From Distichodus sexfasciatus (Eukaryota; Chordata; Actinopteri; Characiformes; Distichodontidae), in NCBI GenBank assembly GCA_032718565.1, contig JAVGVS010000004.1:9869072-9933071 (forward strand): a stretch of 64,000 nt of DNA, written 5' to 3'. The position numbers were made by a program, and so were the translations under genes. Below the pieces are notes generated by a model, which did not search any database, was not told where the DNA came from, and saw only the letters and a list, made by a program, of their open reading frames with translations. This document shows, piece by piece, positions 40,358-51,900 of the stretch (position 1 is the stretch's first letter; the number at the start of each line of letters is the position of its first letter).

Positions 40358-43300
40358 ATGGCCCGGTGAGCGTCGAGTCAACGATCTCGCACCGCTTCTG
40401 GACGCCACTTTTTGGGCTTTATTTCGCCACCAACACGCTGACAATCGAGTTTATTTATTCACTTACTTATTCGTTTATTAACAGAACACCTATGTGAGAA
40501 TAGGTTTACTCTTTTCTACCGCATTTACGACCTAAGCAGATTCGACCGAGGAATCTGTGTATTTTCAGGTAACTGGGGTTGCACCTAGATAATTATGACA
40601 AAAATCCCGGACATTTCGCCAACCCGACCAAGTTCGCGCATCTGACCTATGACATCAGTGTCCCGGGAGTGTAAAATTTCCCCCTTTCAATTACAGAGAA
40701 GATTAGCTTTTAAAACCTAATATAATGAATGCATCACGTTAATTTAAGCTATTTATTAACACAAATTATGTTATCAACACAAAAAATGTTTTGTCAACAC
40801 AAATTAACCAAATTTGTTAGAGAACAAATGTACTATGGTTATGATGCACAGTCAATGTAAACCTATAGTTATACGTCCAAATATGCTTTAAATAGATTGC
40901 TGCACTCAGGGGCAGATTAAGGTGTACATGGACCCCTAGGCTACATTTTCTGTAAGGCCCACGCTCCGGTCTTATTTGAATAAATGTATATTTTTACTGT
41001 TGAATCGGGGCTCCCCTGGCAGGCTGGCAAACATGGGGCCCCTGTATTTCAGCCATGTCTACCCTGTACCTTAATTAGACAGAACTTTAAAAAATAAAGT
41101 TTGTAGAGGAAATAATATCTAACTTTGGGGCATTTTGTTGGAAGTTTGTACATATTTTTTTCAACATTTTTTCAGCTTTCCAGCTTTTCATCAAGTTTTA
41201 GCACTTTTTAAATCAGCATCCACTAACAAAAAAGAGGCTCATTTGAAGTCTTATAGCAATGTGTCTAGTAGTTGTGTGATTTTTTTTTTTTAACTGCCAA
41301 GGAACTAATCAAAGCTATACATTCTTACGGGAATTAAGAAAAAGAGCTGTTTTTTTTGTTTGTTTGACCATGTATAACAATAACTTCTTGGTCATTCCAT
41401 ACATTTTCTGTTTTTCCATGTTTTTGTTTGTGCTCAAAATGGGAAATTAGAAACATGGGCAATGAATATTGAAAATATTCAGGTTTTAATCTGGTATTTT
41501 TAAGGTATTGGTTTTAATTTGAAAAACAAATTAATGATACATGGATACTTTACACATTTTGTTGCATATTCAGGAACATGCATTTTTGTTCTGCACACTT
41601 CTACACATATGCAATGGTATAATTTAGGTTTATGTGCCACATCCACGTTTTTGCCAAACTCAGTAATGACTTCTGTTTTCTTGGCCCAGTTCCGCCACAC
41701 TTGAACACTACAAAGCTGGCATGCTGCTGAGCGGCGTCGGTGATGCCCTTGGTTATAGGAATCAACTTTGGGAATATAACGAGTCCGGCCCTGTCATTCA
41801 CCAGGTAGGCGAAAAAAAGAGAATAGACTATACAGCTTATCATTATTTGCATTTCCTCATTTGAACTCAGAACCTTTCTCATTATGCATTTCTATTGCTT
41901 ACAGTCTGGTGTTCACTTTCTTTAAAGGACCACTTAGTGTGCGACGATACATGGATCTATATCAATATATTGAATCTACAACGAACAAACCCCATTGATC
42001 CTAAATCAACAAGCCCATACCACTGACTCCAAATGAAAACACGGATCATATTGTAATGTCATTTTATACTGAATAGGAGGCTTTTTTAATTAAATAAGTA
42101 GTCTGTGATATTGGACTTGGTGATATTGGAAGATGTCATATTGTTGTATTGATATAATATTGCTTCATGCTTCATTGTGATTCACATCCCTAGGAACTGC
42201 AGGAGCTGGGAGGTTTGAAGAACATCACAGTGAAGTTGCCCGATTGGCCAGTTAGTGATGACACAGTGCTTCACTTGGCCACGGCTGAGGCTTTAGCCAC
42301 AGGTTTTTTAATATCCTATGTCAGTTATAGATAATTTCTTCAACTTATTTCTTTAAACTTTGGTTTGTGATGTTCTTCTTTCAGGAAAGAAAGGTGAGGA
42401 GCTTCTGCATGAGGTTGCCTCCCGGTACGTGGAGGGCATGAAGGACATGGAGGGCAGGAAGCCAGGACCGTCCAGCATCTTGGGTAAAATATAAAATGAA
42501 AACATCAGTCGTAAATGTATATGCATTTTACGGTAGCCCAGATGGTCCTACAGAATGCAGAAGCCTCAAGTATACAAAGGCCACAACAAAAATGCAAAAA
42601 CCATGATGCCAATGCAAAGCCACAGTGTTAAATACTAAACCCAGGATGTGAACCCACAACAAGTCTTGCTTATGAGTACCCCAGTGGTACCTTTACCAGC
42701 CCTTCCGATCAGGGGCCGAATCTCCTAACTTCTTACTCTGCCAACTGCCCCTGAATTGTGTCTCTTTTGCCAGGTGTGTCTCAGTTAAAACCTGGAACAG
42801 AAGGAGGCTACAGGATAGCATACAACCCAGAGGGAACAGGATGTGGCGCTGCTATGAGATCGATGTGCATCGGTCTGAGGTACGAGCAAGTTGATGTTGC
42901 TGTGTTGAAGTTGTATCGTGGCAGAGCTCTGTGATAAAGGCAGATGTCAAATCATTGTTTGTTGTGTCGATATAATATTATATTGGTTCCTGGTGCCGGG
43001 GTAGGGAAAAGAGCCAATTTTTCATCCTCCACCAGGTACCCTCAACCTGAGCAACTTCCCTTGCTGATCGCTGTTGCCGTGGAGACAGGCAGAATGACCC
43101 ATCCTCACCCTACCGGGTTCTTGGGTGCTGTGGCGTCGGCCCTGTTTACTGCCTACGCCGTCCAGCGCCGTCCCATAACCACCTGGGGCCTGGGATTACT
43201 AAAGGAAGCCTGTCCAGTGGCGAAGGAGTTTGCCAAGTCATCGGGTTACGCCATTGCCGAGACGGAAAGAGACTGGGGTTACTTCAGTGAGAAATGGGAA

Positions 43301-43993
43301 TGGTAAGACATTGTTAAAACGTAAATATTTGAAAAAGAATGAACGTTTAAATTTCGGTTTATTTAACCTCAGGTATCTCAAACTGAGAGGGTTGCAATCA
43401 GGGACCGGGCCGGCCAGCTGGCCCGAGAGGTACGGTCCGGCCGAACGTGATGAAGCCTACAAGAGCTTCAGTCTCGCCGGATGGGCGGGTCGCAGCGGCC
43501 ACGACGCACCAATGATAGCTCTGGATGCCCTTTTGGGGGCGGGGTCAGACTGGGAGGAGCTGATGAGCCGAGCGGGATTCCATGGAGGTCAGTACAAAAT
43601 TGATGATAAACTTAATATTTCATTAGGGGCCATCACAAAAAAGGGATGTTAAAAAAATGACATATAGTTGTCTTTAGTGGCACTGGCTTTTATGCATACA
43701 TATACTTTTAGTATGAGTCCTGTGAACTATTAATGAGAGGACTGAAATTGCCCACTCCTAGAGACCACAGATTTTTTTATTTTGGCACTGATGCATGGGT
43801 TTTCCGTCAAGGGTGGTTCTCCAAGTCTTGTTTTCTCTCTGTAGGGGACAGCGACAGCACTGCGGTCATCGCCTGCTGTTGTTGGGGTCTGCTGTACGGA
43901 ACCGAAAGCGTTCCAGAATGCAACTACAGCAAGCTGGAATATAGAGATCGTCTGGAGAACAGTGCAGAGAAACTTTACACGCTATCACACTGA
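40358..43993 (+). CDS. adprh: ADP-ribosylarginine hydrolase (ARH1 type), second tandem gene
   Basis: It has the same enzyme role as its upstream paralogue. Eight exons join in phase: 40358-40365, 41690-41804, 42194-42302, 42385-42483, 42774-42879, 43036-43302, 43373-43587 and 43845-43993, giving 355 aa. Exons 3-8 have exactly the same lengths as in the first gene. Key motifs: [69 protein letters not shown] and [10 protein letters not shown], so the Mg2+-binding aspartates are kept. Exon 1 codes only M-A and two bases; with the first base of exon 2 these form Arg. The exon 3 acceptor is the end of a hAT-like element. Exon 3 is followed by a weak donor (GTTTTT), also weak in the paralogue (GTTTCT). 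A hAT-like MITE lies 14 bases after the stop and holds the first AATAAA (44147). Confidence 0.93.
40870..41690. other. Intron 1 of the second ADPRH gene, no gene seen
   Basis: It holds a repeat-like segment ('CAGGGGCAGATTAAGGTGTA' to 'GGGGCCCCTGTATTTC', about 40910-41060) that I cannot assign to a family, then AT-rich sequence with short homopolymers. Confidence 0.4.
41935..42192. mobile_element. hAT-like element whose right end forms the exon 3 acceptor
   Basis: Ends: TAGTGTGCGACGATAC and GATTCACATCCCTA (imperfect inverted repeats; compare TAGGGGTGCAACGATAC in the partner at 25403). The last base A of the element and the next G make the AG of the exon 3 splice acceptor. The flanks (GGACCACT, GGAACTGC) match at only 4 of 8 bases, so the target duplication is not convincing. 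Confidence 0.7.
42660..42752 (-). mobile_element. SINE family 1 head fragment
   Basis: 'CTTATGAGTACCCCAGTGGTACCTTTACC' and a decayed reverse tRNA head ending 'GCCAACTGCCCCTGA', immediately before exon 5 of the second ADPRH gene. Confidence 0.6.
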
Positions 43994-44007
43994 AACAAGA
44001 TCATCAT

Positions 44008-44555
44008 CAGTGTTGGGGAGTAGCTAACTACAAGTAGCAATGTTACTAACTTAACTACTTTTTGATGAGTAACTCATCAGCAGTGAGGCTACTTTTGAAA
44101 TGCTAATGCTTTGAAAGTAACTATGTAGCTATGGGAAGTTTCTAGCAATAAATAATCAAGCGACCATTAAAAGTAACTAAATAGTGAGAATTGAGTGAAA
44201 ACTCTACACCGATAGAAAAAGAAAAGAATATTTTTCTTTCTTTAGAAAGATTGATATTTTCAGCTTGCAAGATCTTTTTGATTGGTGTTAAATTGGCAAA
44301 GGTGACATCTGATACACTACCATGCCCACGCAGAGCACTCTCATTGCATTACAGTACTCTTTTGGCAGCTGTGAAATGGAGTTGGAGAATGAAGTCTGCC
44401 TCGGCCAAATGGAAGCAAGAATCTGAGGCTGTAAAATAGTTTGGATGTAGTTGGATACCTTTCATTGAACCGTAGTTACACTAGGCCATATCTTAGCTAA
44501 TTTTAATCAGAAGTAATCTGTAAATTACCTAGTCAAAGTAGGATCCTCAACACTG
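44008..44555. mobile_element. hAT-like MITE with 8-bp target duplication
   Basis: The left end is CAGTGTTGGGGAGTAGCTAA and the right end AGGATCCTCAACACTG, inverted. Flanks ATCATCAT (44000-44007) and ACCATCAT (44556-44563) agree at 7 of 8 bases. It has no transposase. It begins 14 bases after the second ADPRH stop codon, so it is probably transcribed as 3' UTR. A decayed relative lies near 8930-9030. Confidence 0.85.
44147..44152 (+). promoter_or_regulatory. AATAAA, probable poly(A) signal of the second ADPRH gene
   Basis: It is the first canonical signal after the stop codon at 43993, and it lies inside the hAT-like MITE. Use is inferred. Confidence 0.4.
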
Positions 44556-44563
44556 ACCATCAT

Positions 44564-45660
44564 GCATGGTCGACAAAATTCAATAATTGTTTACAACAAG
44601 GGCCTGGCAATTTTAGTCCTTACATTTGGACACATTTCATCTTAATGAAAAAGCCTGATTAAAAATACTTACATTTGCAGCTCAGCCTCAGAATGTGCCA
44701 AATTTGGGTCACGACCCAAACTGCTGGTATAACATTTTTCAACAGTGGATGCTCCAGTTTCTGTTGGTTCTACTACAGCATTGCTTAGAAATTAAAATAA
44801 ACTCCTTTCTAACGAGCAATTTTAGTTGAAAGTGATCAGTATAATGAGCTCAGAAAAACCAAGTGTTTAAAATTGTTTAAGAAGAAGAATGAAATCACAC
44901 AAACCATCCACTTACCTCAAAATGCGGTTGACAGTCAGAGAGTAGTTAAACAATTTGCATTATACACTTAAGGGCTTGACATATGTGAACTCCTTACCAT
45001 CTCACCAAAATTTCAATCAAGATTTGCTGATACTGGACGATTATACCTGACCTTGCAATCATGATTCTAGTTCTTTTCACATCCCTCTGTTCAACTGGAT
45101 TGGTGCTGGTGCTGAAATTGGGAACCAGTAAAACCGCGGACTTAACAGGCCAGAAACTATGGTGCAACACATGTACTTAAAATATTTTAATATTATATAA
45201 ATGTATATATTGAAACAGCTCAAGGCAGTTCATTCAGGCTCTTTTCACAGTCAAACGAGATCGACGTCTACAATTACATTTTTTGTTGTTTGCTACGTCG
45301 ATGGGCTAAATCCAGGAACACTGTATGTATTTATGAAACCGTTTTATTATTGTATGCTAATTTTTTGTTGAATTTCTTGCAAAGACCAGATTTATTTAAC
45401 ATAATATTAATTTCTTCAGCTGCCAACCCACAACTCCTAGTCACAGTTGGCTACTTTAATTTTTTAAAGTTCCCTTGCTTTTACTCTGCATTCCTCCGGT
45501 CATGGTTTTGGTGCTAGCTAGGAGCCGATTTTACACGACCAACTATTTTCAGAAAACATAATTTTTTCCTCGTGCATTCGTGACTTTTAATACCGGAATT
45601 TCTAGCTTTTGTGCATTTATTTATTTAAAATTATTTTTATTTATTTAGATTTGTTTTAGA
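44564..45660. other. Intergenic, no gene seen
   Basis: AT-rich, with no recognised repeat family, RNA gene or long protein-like frame. Confidence 0.5.
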
Positions 45661-45961
45661 CGGAGACAAAAATAGATTTGGGACGCGACCGAGCAATGGG
45701 GGCGTGTACGCGCGTCCAAATTGGTCACGCAAGGTCGCCTGTCCAGAGCTGTCCAAATTAAATCACAGACTTATCTTTAGTACTAAAATGATAACAAATG
45801 ATTTATTGTGATTTTGATTAATGATATTTTTTTAGATAGTCGCAGTATTAACGTACACATAACGAACACGCGCGTTGTCTTAGTAATGGGTCGGTGCTGT
45901 TTATGGTGGTAGATTTGGAACGCGACCCTACTTCAGTTTTTACGGTAATCTATCTACAACG
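45661..45961 (+). promoter_or_regulatory. CpG-containing 5' region of mto1
   Basis: CpG-rich pieces (GGGACGCGACCGAGC, GTACGCGCGTCC, ACACGCGCGTTG) contrast with AT-rich surroundings. Two copies of AGATTTGG(G/A)ACGCGACC lie about 240 bp apart, near 45672 and 45911. The block ends in AACGATGGCGGCG, which overlaps a YY1-type AAGATGGCGGC motif at the possible start codon. Confidence 0.45.
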
Positions 45962-48900
45962 ATGGCGGCGTCCTGTACACGCACCTCAATGTTACCGGTA
46001 AACTAAATAAACATTTGTAATATGGTTTTCTTTTTTTAAAAAAATCATGGGACAGAGGTTTTAATGACGAAAGCAGTGTTGAGTTACATTTGGTGAGTAA
46101 CAGCGTATCCGTATTGTATTTATGTGATAAAATGTTACCATTTAATTTAAAAGGTAGTTTTTACACATACAAACAGAACATGAAACTATATTGATGTCTT
46201 ACACAAAATGAATATTACCGACTGCACACGAAAAACGCGGAATCTTACTTAGGCTTTTAGGGAATTAATCTTACCTGGGTTATGTTTTGCGGATTTAGAA
46301 AAAAAAAACTTTTACTGACGTTTTACAGAAATTCTCATAAAATATACGTTATTGATGACACGAAAAATAATAGTTTTCATTCAGCAATATTGGATATTTA
46401 TTTTAATTAAGACATTTAATTGGTAGATTATAACACTGAAGAAAATCCAGTAACATGTTTTGCGCAGACGTGCGAGAAAATTTGCGCAAGAGCAATTCTA
46501 TAGATTCTGTTCTTGCTTAGAACAAATCTTAAATCGGAAAGTGTTGGGAAATGTCAGAATCTTGGATAAAACTGTGGATCTTAGGAGCGAATTTAATCTT
46601 AACAACAGTTAGTGAATGAGGCCCATTTTTACAGATGTCCCTATGGATCTCTTCGTAATATCTGGGTTATAATCTATAATAAACTTCATATTTTGATTTT
46701 TCTTAAACTGCACACACACACAAAAAACAAAAGCTTACTAATGTCTTATACAAAAATAATCTTACTGACTACAGTCACAAAAAAAACCCCAAATCCTCCA
46801 GCTGTCCTTAAGAAACTAGTATTTTATTTATTTCTAATAAATGTGAATCAAGTATCTGTTTCTTTGCAATGTTTTCCCCTTTGTTAGAAATCAGCAGCAG
46901 TTTGTCATGTTACCTGTCAGGAGACTAATCGTCCGACATCGCTTCCTGTCAAAATTTGTGGTCCGTGAGGCCAGTGATGTTACTTGTCCAAAGTATGATG
47001 TCATTGTTGTGGGGGGAGGCCATGCGGGTACGGAAGCTGCTGCTGCGGCGACAAGAGTCGGAGCCCAAACCTTACTGATCACACAGAAAATCTCTACGAT
47101 TGGTAAGTCTCATACTGTTGATTTTTTGAGTCAAAAATGTCACAAAAACAAAATCTTACTGACATACTTACATAACTAGTATAAATTGAGATGCTTTATT
47201 TTACACACACGGTGGCACAGATGGTGGCATAACAGTTAGGGTGTTCGTCGTTCGTGCTCCTTCATGGATGGGTCAAATGCAGAGGTCACATTTTGTTGTT
47301 GTGCACTGTGTGCTGTGCTGTAGTGTGTTCAAAATGACATATTCACTCACTTTCACACATAAAATAGAAATATTACTGGTTCCCACCAACAAAAAAAATG
47401 AAATCCTACCGACAAACTTACTGCCCTTTTATGTGTTCCAAAAGGTGTCAAATAAAAAACCCCACAAAGTGTTGTTGATGTCCAATGCAACTTAACCTGG
47501 GGTTATATTATTTCACACATAAAAAACACAACCTTGCTGACATCTTACACAAAAAGTCATAATGAGACATCAGTACACAGCAGCGGAAAAGTTTCTGACA
47601 AGCCCAATCAACAAGCATTTGAGCCTATGACCTCTTGGTTCATTGGACTACCACTCCCTAACTTTACCTCACCTAATCCAGTCCCTTAAATTAGTCCATC
47701 ATAAAGCTGACCTATGCCTTTTAACTGTTGTCTTTGTTTTCCAGGGGCACTGTCCTGCAACCCGTCTTTGGGAGGAGTTGGCAAAGGTCAGCTGGTGAAG
47801 GAGGTGGATGCTCTAGACGGCCTTATGGGTACGGCTGGAGACTATGCTGGAGTTCATTTTTCCATCCTCAATCGTAGTAAGGGGCCTGCGGTTTGGGGCC
47901 CAAGGGCCCAGATGGACCGGAGCCGCTACAGGGAATTCATACAGGTGGATATAACTAACGCTGAATTCAACCTGACGATTAAGAAAAATATATGTTGAGG
48001 TGCCTCAACGATTAGTTCTGGCCACTGTTTTGATGTTCTACGATTCTCCGTCATTTCCCTTATCCTAGTCAGAGCTGTTAAACATGCCTGGACTGACCAT
48101 CATCGAGGGATCTGTTGAGGACCTGTTGGTGTCCGCTGCTGACCCGGAAAAGCCGGGAAAACGCAGTGTTACTGGAGTTCGCATGGGTGAGGGTGAATCC
48201 TTATTAATTTTTTAGGCTCTCCAACCTTTGTCGCAGCTGTTCACGGTCCTCTTGTTGTTGTCCTAGCTGAAGGAGGTGCTGAAATCCTTACCACCTCTGT
48301 TGTCCTTACCACTGGCACCTTCCTGTCTGGCTCCCTCTTTGTGGGTCAGACCACTTCACCGGGCGGGAGGTTGGGCGATCCTCCATCCAGCGCTGGGCTC
48401 TCCCACAGCTTAAGAGAGGTTCTCGGGTTGAAGGTTGGCCGATTGAGGACAGGAACGCCTCCCCGGATTGTAAAGGAGTCGGTTGACTTCTCTCTCGCCA
48501 CACTCCATATGCCAGATGAGCAGCCAACTCCGTTCAGCTTCAGCAACACTCAAACACACTGCAGGGTAAAGATGCAGAATATAGAGAACCCATGAGCCAT
48601 GATTGGAATTTCAGTAGAAATCAGATCAGTTGAATTAATTTTACGTGCGCTTTGCTTCCGTAGCCAGAGGACCAGCTACCCTGCCACCTGACCTACACAA
48701 CACCTGGTGTGGAGAGGGTGGTGAGAGAGAGTCTCCATGTGAACTCGCATATACAGCAGGACACCAAAGGACCCAGGTACTCCCATTGTACTCAGAAACA
48801 ACACATGATCACGTCACATCAAAAGTCAAATTTGGTCCAGTTTGTTCCAGAATCGTCAGAAGGTTTCTTGCCTCTTTAATTACAGATCCAGTTCCAGGAT

Positions 48901-51900
48901 CTTTTACTAATGCTGCCTTCCATTTGCCACAGAAAACGAGATTGAGTTGATGAGATTACGTCACGTCTGCTAAAAACACAGTGAAAACTGAATTGGGTGT
49001 ATTCTATTTCCACAGGAGAGTGTTAACAGATTGTTAACACTACATCCATGTTTTTTGAGCGAGAAATGGACAATAGGCCTGTGCTTAAAGGTTAACGCAA
49101 GGCTTTATTAATGCTAACACAGTGCGCATATCGTCGCTTCCGGCTTCAGCCCTCAGAAAACGACTCGGAAACTGAGCACCAACGTCAAATGGAACGCACT
49201 ATTACACCGGCCCGATTTTGGTTTAGAATGCTAATCCTCAGTTCTTCTGGTTTAAGAAAGTCTAGTACTCAAACCAACTATTACCTAACACCTTTTGCCA
49301 AAAGAATTTAGGTCCGGCAGAAATGAGGACTGCCAAAATCAGATGCCAAGAAGTTTTTTGGATACCATTGTCAGAAGCCGACCTCACCTTAGGTGGAATT
49401 GCCCCACATCTGCTTGCTATCTGGGATTGCTTCTTTCAGTGACCCAATCAATGGCATTCCACTTTTCCACTTTTCTTAGGTACTGTCCGTCCATCGAGTC
49501 CAGAGTTTTGCGCTTCCCAGGGAGGCAGCACCAGGTCTGGCTGGAGCCTGAAGGTTTAACTTCAGATCTCATCTACCCTCAAGGTCTGTCCATGACCATG
49601 CCCCCAGACTTGCAGCTCCGCCTCCTGCGGGAGATACCTGCCCTGCGCCAGGTGGAGATACGCACCCCAGGTAGGTACAGATGCCTCAATGTCGAAAAGG
49701 GACCCACCCTGGAAAGGTGGAAGGTTTTTATGACATGACAGATTGGTGTCTGTTTTGGCAGGTTACGGGGTACAGTACGATTTCGTTTGCCCCACGCAGC
49801 TGACACCTTGGCTGCAGGTGAAGAGCGTTCAGGGGCTCTTCCTCGCTGGGCAGATCAATGGGACCACGGGCTATGAGGAGGCTGCAGCGCAGGTACATGC
49901 GAGGGGGAACTACCCCGATTACGAGATAAGGTTTCACTGCGACTTTTAGAGTCGGAGGGTTACTAGTTTAAATCCTGAACTAGTAAAGATACCACTGAGG
50001 TACTCCTGAGCAAGGAAGTGTGTCCAAGAACTGCCTGGGCACTGCCTACATCAATTGGGTTGCACTGGGTTTTATGCTGTGCTGTGTTCACAATGACAAA
50101 TAATGACACACTTCACTGTATGTATACCAGGGTCTTTGGGCGGGGGTTAATGCCGGCCGCACTGCTCTCCAACTGCCCCCCACCTCCCTCTCACGCACTG
50201 AAAGCTACATTGGCGTCCTGATCGACGACCTGGTCTGCCGCGGAGTGACGGAACCATACCGCATGTTCACCAGCCGGGCTGAGTTCAGGACCTCGCTCAG
50301 ACCAGACAACGCAGATCTTCGCCTCACATCCCGAGGTAATTAACACAGCACCACCTAGAGTTTCAAGGTGGTCTGGGGTCACTTGACCCCAGTTGCCCCA
50401 GCAAGTAATGATTAGATAAATGTTGGATGCAGATTACTTGTGCAAATGTCTGATGTGTTGTCAGGCTTTAGATTATGCATTAATGCAAAACCAGATTTGC
50501 TAACTTACCAGTTAACAAGTGCAGACAGTGCAGAAGAAATGTGTTAAATTGCTCACTACAGTTACAAAAATAGCTACGTATTTTAAATGTTTAAAAAAAA
50601 ACTTTGACAGACTTAAAACATTACAAGCCAGCTAACATGATGCAAGCTATCATGCTGATGAAATTGGCTAAATTGCTAGCTGTTGTCAAGCAAATATTGA
50701 CTTATCAGTTCATCAACAAAGACAAGAGGAAAAGTTAAGTTACATTTCGACTAGTGGTAAAATGCATATATTAACAAAAAGTGCTTTCTACTGGACTACC
50801 TACTTTACTAGAGCTCGCTAGCTACTGAGCTGCCTAGCATACCAACAATTGCTAGTTACAAAGCTACCTGTAATGTTAGCAATTGCTAACATGCCTACTA
50901 TCCTAGTAATTGCTAGCTACTGAAATGCTCCCGGTCCCTGTCAGGTTTTGAGGATCTGGGCTGTGTGTCGTCACTGCGCTACGTGGAGGCGGTGCGAGTG
51001 AGGCGGAGTCTGAACGAGGCTCTCGAGGCTTTACGCTCCATCTCCCTCTCCTCGTCTCGCTGGAAGGAGAAGCTGGGTGACGTGAGCATCAGCGACAATA
51101 AGAGTTCCCTCATTAGGTCGGTGTCCACATTTACACTTACATTTACAGCATTTATCAGACGTTTACAGAAGAGCTTTACATCCACAGAAAAACAATTAAT
51201 GACTATATAATTAATACAAAATTTCACAATGACTACTAATTACTCGCTTACTGTCCAGTGAAAAAATAAATGTGTGTTTCACACCATGGATTAATTCAAC
51301 CCATTGAAAACAACTGGCAAATTTCCTGCCACTTCCTGGGGACAAAACTTACTTTGAAGCCATTTCTAGGAACTAAAATAAACCAAAATAAAGTCTTTTA
51401 TTTTTATTGACTAACAAAATAATTAGTACTGCCCGACCATCAGTCTTTTTCGTTTTATTAGCAGTCTTTAATTGCACACTAGCTGCCGTACAGTCACTCA
51501 GAACTTTTCATCCCATTTTTCCACCGTGAAAGTGATCAAATACATTGTTTAACTAGAAGGAGGCTTTTCCTGGATAAAATGCATGTGCTGCAGAAAAGTA
51601 GAGTGATATAAAATTAGAAAGAAGGAATGATAAAGAAAGAATGAAACATTATTTTCTTTCGGATTCTGTTGATTAGAATTGACCGATCTGAGCTGCTGAA
51701 TTAAAGATAATATGCCGCAATATGGAGACCCTTTTTTAACCTAAAAAAGAAAGAAATTCATTCGTTTTCACTCCTCCATTTAATTCCATAATTCACTTGT
51801 GACTTTAATGTTGTTTTTTAATGGGCGGATGGTGTTCTGACTCTTATTCTTAGTGGGGAAGAAGTGCTGCAGTATAAAGACGTCTCTTTCCCAATGTTGG

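Noticed and set aside
41935..42192. Clear hAT target-site duplication for this element
   Set aside because: The flanking octamers match at only 4 of 8 positions, so I do not claim one, although the ends fit the family.
26448..44000. The ADPRH genes as ADPRHL1 (pseudo-enzyme) copies
   Set aside because: Both keep the full SDDT and GGDSDST metal-binding motifs and ARH1-like length, so the active ARH1 type fits better; phylogeny was not run.
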